From NCBI RefSeq assembly GCF_050947875.1, contig NC_134570.1:226347265-226411264 (forward strand): a stretch of 64,000 nucleotides of DNA, written 5' to 3'. Shown in pieces: positions 32,807 through 43,100 of the stretch. The first letter of the stretch is position 1. Each line of letters opens with the position of its first letter. The position numbers were made by a program, and so were the translations under genes. A model generated the notes under the pieces. It was given only the letters and a program-made list of their open reading frames with translations. It was not told the DNA's origin and did not search any database. Source of the DNA: Dermacentor variabilis (Eukaryota > Arthropoda > Arachnida > Ixodida > Ixodidae).

Positions 32807-34066
32807 TTGCTTGAAATCGGCAACGAGGAACGCCGCAATCCCTCATCACGAGCCCTCATTGACCATCTGGAGTCAACGCCTGGCGACGCCTCTCTCCGGA
32901 TGTTTCTCCTTAAGGAGGGGACATTATACCACCGCAATCTCGATCCACACGGCCTTGACCTGCTGCTCGTAATTCCATCGCACCTGCGTTCGACTGTCCT
33001 CCAACAACTTCGCGACGCTCCCTCGGCTGGACACTTGGGCATCTCGCGCACATACGACCGTGTACGACGTCGATTCTTTAGGCTGGGTCTCGCCCGCTCC
33101 GTGCGGCGCTACGTTGCCGCTTGTGAGCCCTGTCAGCGCCGGAAGAAGCACTTCACACATCCAGCTGGATGTCTCCAGCCCATCGACATCCCACCGGAAC
33201 CCTTTTTCCGTGCTGGTCTAGACCTGCTTGGACCGCTTGCTCTCTCGGGCTCCGGAAATAAACGGGTCGCCGTCGCTACTGATTATGCTACGCGGTACGT
33301 AATGACCAGAGCCCTTCCGACAAGTTGTGCTACTGACGTTGCTGACTTTCTGCTCTATGACATCATTTTAGTGCACGGGGCCTCACGCCAATTACTCACT
33401 GACCGTGGCCGCAGCTTTCTGTCGGCAGTCGTCGAGCACATCCTCCGCTCCTGCTCGACAAACCACAAGTTCAGCACGTCCTACCACCCACAGACCAACG
33501 ACCTCACGGAGCGCCTCAACCGGACCATCACCGACATGCTTTCGAAGTACGTTGCGATGGACCACCACGACTGGGATCTTCACTTACCATATGTGACGTT
33601 GGCGTATAATTCATCGCGTCACGACACCGCCGGCTATTCACCATTCTACGTCCTATATGGCCGAGAACCCGCGTTGCCCTTAGACACTTTGTTGTTCTCG
33701 GCCGCACGTTCAGTCACTGAATACGCCCGCGACGCGATCGCACACACCAACCACGCGCGACAACTCGCCCGCGCCCGTCTCGAGGCCTCACAGGAGCATC
33801 AGAGACGCCTCTATGATTGCCACCATCGCGACGTGCACTTTACTCCGGGTTCTCTGGTGCTTCTCTGGTCACCCATTTGACGTGTGGGCCTTTCTGAAAA
33901 GCTGCTGTCGCGCTACACTGGCCCATACCGTGTGGTGCGACAAGTGACCGATGTCACGTATGAAGTCGTCCCCGCCGACCCCTCAGCGTCCTCGTCGGCT
34001 GCAAGTGACATCGTTCACGTGGCGAGATTAAAGCCACACCATACACCTTTCACCGCGGATGTGTAG
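32807..34066 (+). pseudogene. Gypsy 2 pol, part 3: integrase
   Basis: The HHCC zinc domain is present (GHLGISRTYDRVRRRFF, CEPCQRRK). The catalytic core has GLDLLGPLALSG and ATDYATRYVMTRAL, LLTDRGRSF for the second acid and NDLTERLNRTI for the third. A TGA at 33878-33880 interrupts, then a C-terminal domain (RYTGPYRVVRQVTDVTYEV, DIVHVARLKPHH) runs to 34066. It integrates cDNA copies in a working element. Confidence 0.9.
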
Positions 34067-34104
34067 ATTGAGCACCGGGACGGTGCTTCTACTGCCGGGG
34101 GTGA

Positions 34105-34249
34105 TGCTACGAAACAGCCACCACAGTGTGGCTGCACTGAAGAGGAGGAAGACGACGTGGAACCGCTTGATATAGCGTCGCCATTGTGGCCTTCCGTTAG
34201 CCTCCTCTGAATAAATGTTCATAGCATTGGGCTACAGCTACACGTAACA
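34105..34249 (+). repeat. 3' LTR of Gypsy 2
   Basis: 145 bases, about 5 mismatches to the 5' LTR (at GGAACC, GCCTCCTCT and GTTCAT). Followed by the ATAT duplication. Confidence 0.92.
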
Positions 34250-34253
34250 ATAT

Positions 34254-35839
34254 TTCAACCACACGTATTTACCTTAGAAAACGAATTTACCATAATGTTC
34301 TACCCATTTTCACTGATTTTGGTCATGGTGGCTCATGTGGCTATGTCTTGGCAATCGGATGAATTTTCAGTCATTTGTTAAAGGCATTCATAAACTCCGG
34401 ACCAGTTGCCTACATAACTTACTGGAAATTCCGCAATTGACGCACGTCTTTTGACCTTCGCGTACCTATTAGCCACAGCATGCGCCTTATCTTCAGGAAA
34501 TTAAAAAAAGGTGCCTTGTCTAGTTCACGGAGTGCACTGGAGAAACCAACTTTGAATGTGATATGACACATGAACATAAGGTTCAAAACGAGAGTTCAGT
34601 AATTCTTCACAACGCTATTATTTAAACCAAGAGCACGAATTTTTCGGCACGTATTACACAGAACATTCCCGCTATCTTTACGGAAATTGAATTAACTGTC
34701 CCGTACACTCGTCTTTTGTCAGTCAAAGGAGCGTTTATTATTTACAAATGTGGTATATATTGGGTTAAATATACTGAAGGAGGCCCATAGATCGAGGTTG
34801 CAAGGAGACCTCCTATGGCATAAGCTGCTGTACGACATTGGGATATATAGTGAATAACGGCAGTATGCTACCATGAAACGCCTGAACTCTCTAAAAGGTT
34901 GTAATTAGGCTACAGAGATGAAACTTTTATTGTCTGTGACATGGCATGCTTCCTTCTGCAACGAACTGTAAACGGCGGGCATCACACAGTTCAGCAACCA
35001 AATCGGGAAACAGCAGCCACATGCCAGGTATGATGCATAAAAATTCAGTAATCATGTTCAGATCACTTCATTACCCTAGATACTTCAAACTTTCGCTACA
35101 TGTCACCCATGCATTGGCACCCGCTTGTTCCAAATAGGCCATCTCTTCTGTTTATGGCCCTCCCACGAGAAAGAAGCAGAACTTTTTAAGCGCTTGATAT
35201 AACGCTTTTAAACGGGCCAAAATCGAGGGTCTAATAAGTATCATTTCCCTTGATTAAGATAAACATTTCAAAACTCATCTGCTCATTGGCCCTAATAAGC
35301 CCGATATTGAAGATGTATGCATTGTAAGTTATTTAGCGTTCTTTTTTCATAAAATTGGCAAAAGCACTTCTAGCCGAAATAGTGGTTTTGTTGCAAAATA
35401 TGGCATCAACCGCATGCTGCCTAAGAACAAAATTTCGCTATCTAACAGCGATCTGGAAGAAAAATCCAAGCATATATCGAATGTCATTCTAATAACTTTT
35501 TAGGCTTGTAGCGCAGCTCAGAACGAGCAAAAAAGGAAGGTGGAACGGGTAATGAATAGGAACGGAGAACAAGGTGAGCACTTAGCCCTTCCACCTTCCT
35601 TTTTTGGTCGTTCTGAGCTGCGCTACAAACACAAAAAGTCATGACATACCAACTCGCCCTTACTGCCACGCTTTTGTCATTCTAATGAAAAACTTTTTGG
35701 CAATCTCCCTGGTTCTCGTGCCATTGCTAGTATACACAATGGAGGTGCGCTCAATCCACGGAACGCATCCACATGCAAGCACGCCCAAAGAACGCATCCC
35801 TAGTGAGCATGCCCCAAGATCAGTATTTAGATGTTATGC
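34254..35839. other. No gene; continuation of satellite-like DNA plus a foldback
   Basis: The segment at 34310-34560 aligns by eye with the unit at 28370-28560 and 28735-28950 (TTTTGGTCATGGTGGC, ATTTTCAGTCATTTGTTAAA, AGGTGCCTTGTCTAGTTCAC). The rest shows no recognisable feature except the foldback at 35494-35639. Confidence 0.5.
35494..35639. repeat. Short foldback (hairpin) element 1
   Basis: Arms of about 50 bases (35494-35545 and 35588-35639) are near-perfect inverted repeats, e.g. TTGTAGCGCAGCTCAGAACG against CGTTCTGAGCTGCGCTACAA. They enclose a loop of about 40 bases. No coding capacity; MITE-like. Confidence 0.88.
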
Positions 35840-36430
35840 GCGCGCAGCGCCTGCCCATTCGTACGAGTACTACCGAGAGCCACGGAATTTCGGGAGAAGA
35901 CGTTGGCGAGTGGCTGAATAATTAAAGCGGGTGCGGAAAAAGCAACGTATGGGACTCAGCAGCTAAGCCCACTAATGTTGTATTTTCGCTCACTGATACG
36001 GCTGAGAAGTGGCACGAGAACCACGAGGACGCGCTCACGACTAGGGATCCTTTTCTAGAGAAAATCCCGAAGTATTCCGCGATTCCAACGCGATAAAGAA
36101 GCGCGCCGAGTACACGTTAGCTCAAAGTGCACAGCTTCCAGGCGAGACTTGGAGTAAGCAAAAAACTTTTGAGGCATTGCAAGGTAGCGAACATCAGAAT
36201 GTCCGAAGAAAACATGGTATGGCATGTTCGGAGAGAGATAGCCGAATACTTGTACCATTCTCTAATTGGAAAGGAGAGCCTAAATTTGGTGTTCGACGTT
36301 ATACAGCAATGCCGCACATTTGCATAAACGCAGAACCACAGAATATGCGTCGGATAGGCCAACATGTGGCATTCGAACCGACGTTCGCGCTCGGCTCCCA
36401 ACAACCGTCGACTAACTACGATGCCCGTGA
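35840..36430 (+). pseudogene. Gypsy 3 gag relic
   Basis: Heavily broken gag. Recognisable in shifting frames are HGISGEDVGEWLNNYKRV, REPRGRAHD in place of the expected charged segment, RDSNAIKKRAEYTLAQSAQL (near 36080), RMSEENMVWHVRREIAEYLY and LIGKESLNLVFDVIQQCRTF (about 36195-36325). These line up with gag of Gypsy 1 and Gypsy 2 (EDWLxxYERV, MSEExKV, VTSIDTILKECRR). A knuckle-like CCCGPGHITSRD follows near 36507-36545. Not functional. Confidence 0.78.
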
Positions 36431-36842
36431 GGTGCGAAACCCAGTGCCTTCTGGCACGAGCGAATGCTTAGAACAGCCGTCTTTGTCTCGACCTCTGCCA
36501 GTGTGCTGTTGTGGTCCGGGCCATATCACATCGCGCGATTATGCAACTCATTTGAGCACGAGCCAGTGCCCTCGTACTTCCAGCCTCTTTAGCAACCTGC
36601 GGGACAAACGCGTCGCGCAGCCGCCACGCACGCTTTCTGACGGCAGTTTCCAGCAAAGCCGGCTCCGGGAACCACTCGGCGGCCCCTGGTCCATGCACCA
36701 GGCCACATGCTCCGCGATCTCCATCGCAACGGCCCCGCAATTTGTCAAAGCTAGTCGGTGCGGCCGTGGGAGTGAGACCACTGGGCACGACCGACAGATA
36801 TACTTCCGTCAGTGTTGATGTCGCCTTCATGCACTGAAAGTA

Positions 36843-37240
36843 ATGTTTCCTTGGAAGCATGCTGCCACTTTCTGCGGAGTGGATGGTGTCACGTTGTGCA
36901 TTGTTGGAGTTTGCACTGTTGACGTGTCTTTGTGCAGCAAAGGGTTTCCTACAGAATGCGCGCTTATTGCACGCTCTACGCACGGCGTTATTTTGGGCAT
37001 ATACTTATTGCGGGAGTGCGGTGCGACTGTTGGTTCTACAGGTGCGGCACTTCCGGTTCACGGTAGTTTCTCTACTGAGCTTTTTGAGAATTCCTCTTGT
37101 CGTGTATGCGTCTTTCGTGTTTCCGAGGATACAGTCGCTCCCCCTTCTTTCGCGTATGCTAGAATTCTATTTACGTGTTCCGGTAACGTCAACCTTGCCA
37201 TGTGTGACGCCACAATTGAGCCGATTAATTTGGCCTGTAT
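36843..37240 (+). pseudogene. Gypsy 3 protease relic
   Basis: An open frame of 163 codons to 37334 contains VTLCIVGVCTVDVSLCSKGF and GVILGIYLLRECGATV, matching the C-terminal half of a Gypsy retropepsin (VILGxDFLRExGAxV). The active-site DTG half is missing or upstream in decayed sequence. A following stretch (VSEDTVAPPSFAYARI) fits the protease-RT linker. Confidence 0.65.
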
Positions 37241-37550
37241 GAAAAAAGAATACATTAGTCCTTCATTCCAAGGTGCTTGTAGTTTAAGGGCCTACTGGCG
37301 TATGGACCGTTACTGTTTTGATGGAGTGGCATAAGACAGGCATAGAGTCTCCAGGTAGCATGAGTCTTATCCTACTCACATCGGAAAGATCCGCGACGCT
37401 AGTGGTACTGTTGCTTCAAGTGGGCAAGCCCCTCTCCGTCGCGGCACTCGCATCTTCTCCAAGTCGCCCAGCCCAAGTGGGCATCACCCACTTCCAAATG
37501 TCCTTTCGGCGCACTCGCAATCGTTAAATTTTTCAAAAAGCAGTAAAACG

Positions 37551-37677
37551 CAAATGATATTGTGCAACAAAAAACGACACGGACGTAAGAGAATACGACC
37601 CACCAAGCGCTGTACTTGCGCTTGGTGTGTAGTCTTCTCTTACGTCCGTGTCGTTTTTTGTTGCACAATATCATTTG
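37551..37677. repeat. Short foldback (hairpin) element 2
   Basis: About 127 bases. The left arm, CAAATGATATTGTGCAACAA onward, is the exact inverse of the right arm, which ends TTGTTGCACAATATCATTTG. The arms run about 50 bases, with the related pair ACGACACGGACGTAAGAGAA and TTCTCTTACGTCCGTGTCGT. The loop contains a small inner inverted repeat (CCAAGCGC...GCGCTTGG). It lies between protease and RT parts of Gypsy 3. Confidence 0.93.
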
Positions 37678-37917
37678 AGTAATGGATTACTAACTTGCCC
37701 GCAATGCTGCTCTCATTTAGTAAAACGCCTTCGATTCTATCATCCCGAATCCGTCATTGATTTAATAATGCGTCAGCGCATCCCAGAAGCAGAAACCTTA
37801 CAGAGCGCCATCGTCAGAGTGCACGAACATTGTCGAGCAAGTGCGGAAGATGCTGGCGAAACAGATATGTCAAGATTGGACGAGTCCCTGGACCGAAGCT
37901 GTTAGCAAATCCCGATG

Positions 37918-38090
37918 CACCGGAAAATAATAGAAAAACGGCATTTGTTACTCCTGATGTTCTATACGAATTCAATGTCATGTCAATCGGATCATACAAT
38001 GTACCCGTAACATTCCGAGAATTCATGGACATGATCCTGCGAGGTTCGAAATGAGAGATTTGCATGCGCTCTCCTGACCATATCGCAATT
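37918..38090 (+). pseudogene. Gypsy 3 RT relic, left part
   Basis: In frame: RKTAFVTPDVLYEFNVMS, YNVPVTFREFMDMILRGSK, a stop, then a decayed SPDHIAIF at the YLDD strand. It compares with TPDGLYQFKVMPFGLCNA in Gypsy 2. Interrupted at about 38094 by a minus-strand LINE fragment. Confidence 0.8.
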
Positions 38091-38093
38091 TTT

Positions 38094-39206
38094 GGATGAT
38101 GATGAAGCAAGATTTACTGCGCCCGAAATAAATCGGTGGTGCACGCACGCACCATACGGGGTGGTTCCCTAGTTACGGGACCCATATGTTACCAGCGGCT
38201 CCTGGCCCCTGTCCGTCAGTGCGAGCTGAATCGGTAGGGCGGGGCTAGATAACAAGGTCTGCCATCGCTCAAGGGGTTGCGGTTTGGGGGTGTTGGTGGG
38301 AAGGGGAGGAGGGGGGTCTTGAGTTCTGTGCACTCTGCCAAGACGTGCGGCAGGGTGCCCCTTTCTCTTCTGCAGAAAGCACAGACCATATCGTATTCCG
38401 CAGGGTACATGCGGTTCATCAGTGCGGGATGCGCTCGCGATCCCGCCTGCACTCGAGGCAGGATCGTCTGTTGTTGCCTGGTGAGTTTGGGGTGCGGTTC
38501 TGGCAGTCTGCACCTTTCCTCTCGGTACAACCGGGTAATGTCCCGAAAGCTGGTAACCGGGTGCGGTAGCTCTCCCGGCTCGTGCTCGGCCCGGGTGGAC
38601 ATTTCTCGGCATGGTAGTCGGCGATGGTGTTGCCTGCTACCTGCGAGTGAGCCGGGACCCACACGAGCTCTATGGCTCTTCCAGGAGGCTTGTGTTTGCC
38701 TAGAATGGCTCGGGCCGCGGAGGAGATTACCCCCCTGCGGAAGCTTTTGTAGGCTGTCTTTGAGCCGGTGACTACGGTGTCTACGCTCGGCTGCGCGAGT
38801 GCGAGGGCCATGGTCGCTTCTTCGGCAACTGTGGAGTCTGTTGTCTTCAGGGACGCGCGGACGATCAGCCTGTTTTTTTTATGTAACCACCACCACTGCA
38901 CGGTCAATGTGTTTTCGGAGCGAGGCGTCCGCGTAGACGACCCTGGTGTTCTCTTCCAGCTTCCGGGCTAGGGCTTGGGCTCGCGTGGTGCGCCTCTCGT
39001 CGTCCTTGCCCGGCGTAATATTCCGGGGAAGGGTTTGGTCTGAATGATCCTTTTCCAGTCTTCCGGAAGGGCCGTCGTGACGGGTACTGGCTCGATTTGT
39101 CATCCTACCTTGCGTAGGACGGCTCGTCTGTGTTCCGTGTGACTGAGCCGGAGTTTCTGATTAGAAAGGTGGGCTTCGATGAGCAATCTTTGGACGCGCA
39201 TTTCAC
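38094..39206 (-). mobile_element. 3' fragment of another RNase-H-bearing LINE
   Basis: A 5'-truncated LINE on the minus strand. Reading from about 39200: LLIEAHLSNQKLRLSHTEHR, a stop, PVTTALPEDWKRIIQTKPFP, and the RNase H segment VVYADASLRKHIDRAVVVVT. Then come STVAEEATMALALAQP, ELVWVPAHSQVAGNTIADYH, and the C-terminal tail LTRQQQTILPRVQAGSRAHP with CAFCRRERGTLPHVLAEC. The 3' tail ends CATCATCATCC. Frames change twice. A different family from LINE-A/B. It sits inside Gypsy 3; exact duplications are not clear. Confidence 0.8.
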
Positions 39207-39669
39207 ATTTCACGAGCACAACAATCGTCTGGATATTGTGCTGGATTGGACAACAATATGCTGGTCTTCTGCTTAGTTCTAAAGAAGTGCCGTTGAGGCG
39301 AGCGCAAAACTTTAGTGTTGGCAATAAGAATGGCATCAAATGGGGGTCATTGAATTATTCAAACCACCCAAGTCTGTGGCAGAGCTTCCCAACTGCTTAG
39401 AGCTGTGCTCGTATTTCCGGTGGCTCATTAGCGGATTTGCGGATGTTGTTCACCCCCTGAAGTGCGTTTTATATAAAAACAATCCGTTCAGCGGGTCCCG
39501 GAGAGTGCTGCCACTTTTTGCTAGATGAAGTTTTTGATAACTTCACAACCAATACGTCGATCCTTCGTCTCCGACACAAGTTCACAAAGATCAAATTATG
39601 TCGACCTCGGTGGCGTCGTCACTTTACGTTCCGACAACAAAAAACACCCTAGCCTACGCAAGCTTCTCC
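39207..39669 (+). pseudogene. Gypsy 3 RT connection and RNase H relic, right part
   Basis: Resumes after the LINE fragment. HEHNNRLDIVLDW sits near 39208-39250, then FKPPKSVAELPNCLELCSYFRWLISGFADV (as overlapping motifs KPPKSVAEL, CSYFRWLISGFADVVHPLK). The RNase H strand follows, with SDNKKHP and LAYASFSL ending at 39669, where it is cut by TTAA and the next element. Integrase is not found anywhere to the right within the window, as expected if the right half lies beyond the inserted element. Confidence 0.75.
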
Positions 39670-39673
39670 TTAA
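39670..39673. repeat. TTAA insertion site, left end of the large DNA transposon
   Basis: Gypsy 3 coding sequence stops here, and AGGGCCCCTGAAACGG begins directly after TTAA. TTAA is the duplication made by Kolobok and piggyBac transposases. Confidence 0.6.
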
Positions 39674-40031
39674 AGGGCCCCTGAAACGGTTCGGACAAAT
39701 TTTGTAAGAGCGTAGGGCACACCTTAAGTAGAACATTGGCACCATAATTTAAGTGAAGCGTTACGTATTAGGGGAGCTACAAGCGATTAAAAGTTACCCT
39801 CCGCCCTAGCCACGCTTTTCCTCCTCAACTCCTTCGCCGAGCCATCGGGGCTAAGCTCCGCCTTCACTGGTGCTGCGTCACGATGCGACGTCACATCGTC
39901 CACTTCCGGTTGCGTTGGAGCCCGCCCTCGCCCGCGCGAAACCTCTCCGCTTGCCGCTTGGCCGTCGATCACCAGCGATAGCTACCCAAGTCGCGTGCGT
40001 TGCAATCGTTCTTTTGATAGTCATTCGCGTT

Positions 40032-40960
40032 ATGGACCCGGACCTTGAGGAACGGTTGCGCCGGATGAGCGAGGAGATGGGTTTCGACCCATATAGCGAC
40101 ACACCTTTGCGCAATCTACTGCTCCACGCTGACGACGGTAGCAGCGATTCGCCACCACCAGACTCGCCGAGTTCCCCTGACGGCCCCGACGACGACAACG
40201 ATCACCGGTAAGCGTAAGTACGGAAATTGACTTTCGCTATTCGATACGTGTCTGTCTTCTCGGCGCTGTCTAGCTTGTAAGAGGAAAAACAAAAACATTC
40301 AAGTTGTAAGGTGTACTCTTTTTGCTATTCAAAAGGCGCAGCGCGACAGAACTGAGACAGAGAAAAAGAAACACAAAACAACGTTTTTTGCTATTTCTGC
40401 ATTCACGTTCGATCGTGCTTTAACCGATTTCGTTGGGACGCTCTCTAGTTTATTTTGCTATGAATGTGTTGTGTATATAACGACCGCATCCGATGATTCG
40501 TTATGATGCAGCTGCGATTGCCGGCTTTGCGAGCACATGCCAACGGCCCTGTAGCAAGTGTGTTGCCGTGACGTGCCACAAGCGGTCGCAGAAAGTCCGG
40601 AGGCTTGCATCACGCAACATGAAGAGTTCAGGAGCGTGTCCCTTAGCCCCGCGGTACTAGGAGCATTGTATTGGGAGCTGCAGGAGAACGGCGTTGCGGT
40701 CGACGGAGAAGTGCACAGGTAAAGTTTCGGTCACAGTACATGTGGAATTTGCCAGCGGACTCCGACTGCAACGTTGACCGCACCACTTTATACTCTTTCG
40801 TAGGAAGTATCGCTTTTTAGCGTACCGCCTCTTTACACGGTGGCTTTGGAAGAGACTGGGGAGACGCAACAGGGTCGTGCTACCTGCATGCGTCGTATCT
40901 GCCATCGGGAGACAGTTCCCGTCGGCCGAATACGTCGGCTTCAGATATCCACCTCTGTAG
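40032..40960 (+). pseudogene. Three-exon gene for a P2X7 ballast-like zinc domain protein, one stop
   Basis: Exons 40032-40207, 40512-40718 and 40804-40960 have GT/AG borders and keep one frame, about 179 codons. Exon 1 (MDPDLEERLRRMSEEMGF...) ends in an acidic Ser/Pro/Asp-rich stretch. Exon 2 holds the cysteine cluster RCDCRLCEHMPTAL, CCRDVPQA and EACITQHEEF. Exon 3 gives YRFLAYRLFTRWLWKRLG, NRVVLPACVVSAIGRQFPS and YVGFRYPPL, then TAG. The spacing C-x-C-x2-C-x2-MPT...CC...C-x2-H and the AYR..W.W..LG..NR...P.CVV..IR..FP.....GF order match the zinc-binding cytosolic ballast domain of P2X7, known also from stand-alone invertebrate proteins. No transmembrane P2X part is present. One in-frame TAG at 40552-40554 follows MPTAL, so this copy is probably dead. 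Function in the transposon is unknown. Confidence 0.72.
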
Positions 40961-41105
40961 GCATGTTCAAGTATGACCGAGCTTATCAGATAATTGGTAG
41001 AAACTTAATTAATAGCAGATTGCTTATGCCATCATTGGTGCATTCATAAATGTGATGTTTCTTTCACATCACGTTACGTTATTTGAGTAAGGATTCCTTT
41101 TGGTA

Positions 41106-41107
<2 letters not shown>

Positions 41108-41175
<68 letters not shown>

Positions 41176-41189
41176 CCCCCTCTCTCCTC

Positions 41190-41226
<37 letters not shown>
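41108..41226. repeat. (AT)n microsatellite, two blocks
   Basis: Two AT runs (41108-41174 and 41192-41226) are separated by a pyrimidine-rich CCCCCTCTCTCCTCGT. Confidence 0.95.
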
Positions 41227-41229
<3 letters not shown>

Positions 41230-43100
41230 CCATCATAACCTGCTTGACGAACACTTATGTTTAAAGTAGTTCAGTTTCCATCAAATCTTTCTTGTCATCG
41301 CTACAGGGTCCTGTGCATGTGCCAAACCTCTCCCTCATATTTACATGTAGCTACACAACTTTCTTTCAAGCCAACTCAGAAATTGATACCACATGCAAAC
41401 ATCCACTACCGAAATGGCAACAAATATCGTGTGTGCACAGTTGGCAAGTGCTGTGATTGCAGTCAAGAGGCCTGCACTGGTTCAATTATTTTTTTTTGTG
41501 CTTGGATTTGCCCATACAGGTTATCCGGAGTTCCAACAAGTGGTGGGCCTGCCTGGCGCGGTCAAGTTTTTGATGCTGCCCCAAGGAAAGGTAGCTGCCT
41601 GACTGCATTATACAGCCAAGTAGTTTTCTTTGCTTGTGTACTCGGAACAGAGTGGGGCACATTTGACCAGACAGGTGTTAGTGCATTGGGGGAGCGAACA
41701 CATTTTATTGTGCTTGTATACCCTGCAGGAGAAATACATGAAAATAATAAGGCCTCTGTCCTGGGTAAGATGCAGGAGTGGCTTGAACAAAGGACCATGT
41801 GTCCATTGGCAAAATTCAGGCGAGCGGCCGAGTTGTTGGCCTAGGCTACCTAGATGGCACGCATGGGCCGTCTGAAGGCCTGGATAGCCTCTGAGAGATG
41901 TGGTCCAGTGTTACCTCCGAAGTAGTGTGGGACAGAAAGGGTAGGATGCAGGGGATGCCCGAGCGTGACCTGTCCACGTGGCCTGAACAGCCGAAGTCAA
42001 TGCAACGCCCATGTGTATGCTCATGAGGTCGTCATGTGGTTGTAAAGGACTGACGTGACACACTTAATAAAATTGACGAAAAAATGCAATTTATTTGGCG
42101 GGACAATATATAGTCTCGGGTCACATGGTGCTCGCTGGGCAATCTTGCTGGCCTAAATGTGGAACATGGCTGGTGAATATTCTGTTCCCACAAACAACAA
42201 CAAAACAACCGCAGAGCAAGAAGTTCAGTTCAGATAACCTTGCCACAGTTTGCAGCCTTCCTCCTCAAATTTTCATTATATGTTAGCCTGTTGCAAGGTC
42301 TCCTGATATGCGTGCCACAATGCGCAGTGGAGCTTGAATCTTCTGGAATTTCCATGGCACTCAGAAAGTCAGTTTCGACACCTGCAACGCTTGGTTCATC
42401 GCCTGCCGATGACTCATTCTCCACATGAGCAACCGTGCCGTATTCCTTGGCTGTCATCTCCACTGAAGTTCTGCAGTTGGGATGTTTCTGCTATCTTCAA
42501 AATATGTTGGCGGTTGAGACTGACACGCTTCCGACTCTCCATTTCTAGTACGTAAGAATGCGTAACCACCTGCTCAAAAACAGGACATTCCTGGGTCATG
42601 CCCGATCCTTCAAAAACTGCACTGTGGCTCCTTCGTTCAGCACTGGCAGTTCATGATGTAGCTAAGGGCTTTGTGTGTGCCTCGTGACTATAGATTCTAG
42701 TGGTGCTCCAAAGTCCGATACGTATCCTCTCGGCCACTTTCCCATGAGAAGTACTGACGAGCAAGCCCATCTTCCAGGGGAGAGATGCAACACGAGAAGT
42801 GGTTGTTCTTGATATTTTTTTCGACGGTATAAAATTGAGACCCGCGGTCTCGCTTCAGTTTTTTTTAATATCCATGCACTCAGAATAATTGGACTTATGA
42901 TTATGATCGCATCAACAATGTGTGTCGTTTTCTTCTGGGAAACGGTCGGAATTGGTTTAATGTGAGGATACCCAGCCATGCATTGAAGCTATGGGTTAAA
43001 TGAAAAAAAAACTGTTTCATTCAGGAATTTGACCAGATTTTTCCTGAATGTTGGGACAAGGCTATAGGCTATTTTTTCGAGTATCGAGAAGGAACAGCCG
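41227..43100. other. No gene assigned; part of a repeated segment inside
   Basis: About 1.9 kb between the P2X7-like gene and the Tigger-like fragment. The block 41562-41690 is repeated at 45936-46055. Open frames up to 195 codons (41257-41844, plus) show no domain I recognise. A PIF/Harbinger-like YPEFQQVVGLPG at 41521-41556 is too short to call. Confidence 0.45.
41562..41690 (+). repeat. Dispersed direct repeat, copy 1
   Basis: Contains GATGCTGCCCCAAGGAAAGG and matches 45936-46055 over about 120 bases with scattered differences, same orientation, 4.4 kb apart. The second copy lies just past the last exon of the Kolobok-type gene, so this may be a terminal piece of that element. Confidence 0.65.

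Larger units (their letters stand above)
29199..34249 (+). mobile_element. Gypsy 2: full-length Ty3/Gypsy LTR retrotransposon, inactive
   Basis: A 5051-bp element with two 145-bp LTRs (29199-29343 and 34105-34249), TG...CA termini and a 4-bp target duplication. The gene order gag, protease, RT, RNase H, integrase is that of Ty3/Gypsy. The LTRs differ at about 5 of 145 positions, suggesting moderate age. Yet gag and pol carry multiple stops and shifts. A TTTGGAGGAGGTGG segment after the 5' LTR is the probable primer-binding site, and CCGGGGGTGA before the 3' LTR a polypurine tract. No env-like frame. Confidence 0.93.

Noticed and set aside
36177..36818. A 213-codon gene on the plus strand
   Set aside because: It is a frame running through the decayed Gypsy 3 gag; only part matches gag in this frame.
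41257..41844. A 195-codon plus-strand gene
   Set aside because: No domain recognised. It overlaps the dispersed repeat at 41562-41690, which also appears at 45936 without the rest of the frame.
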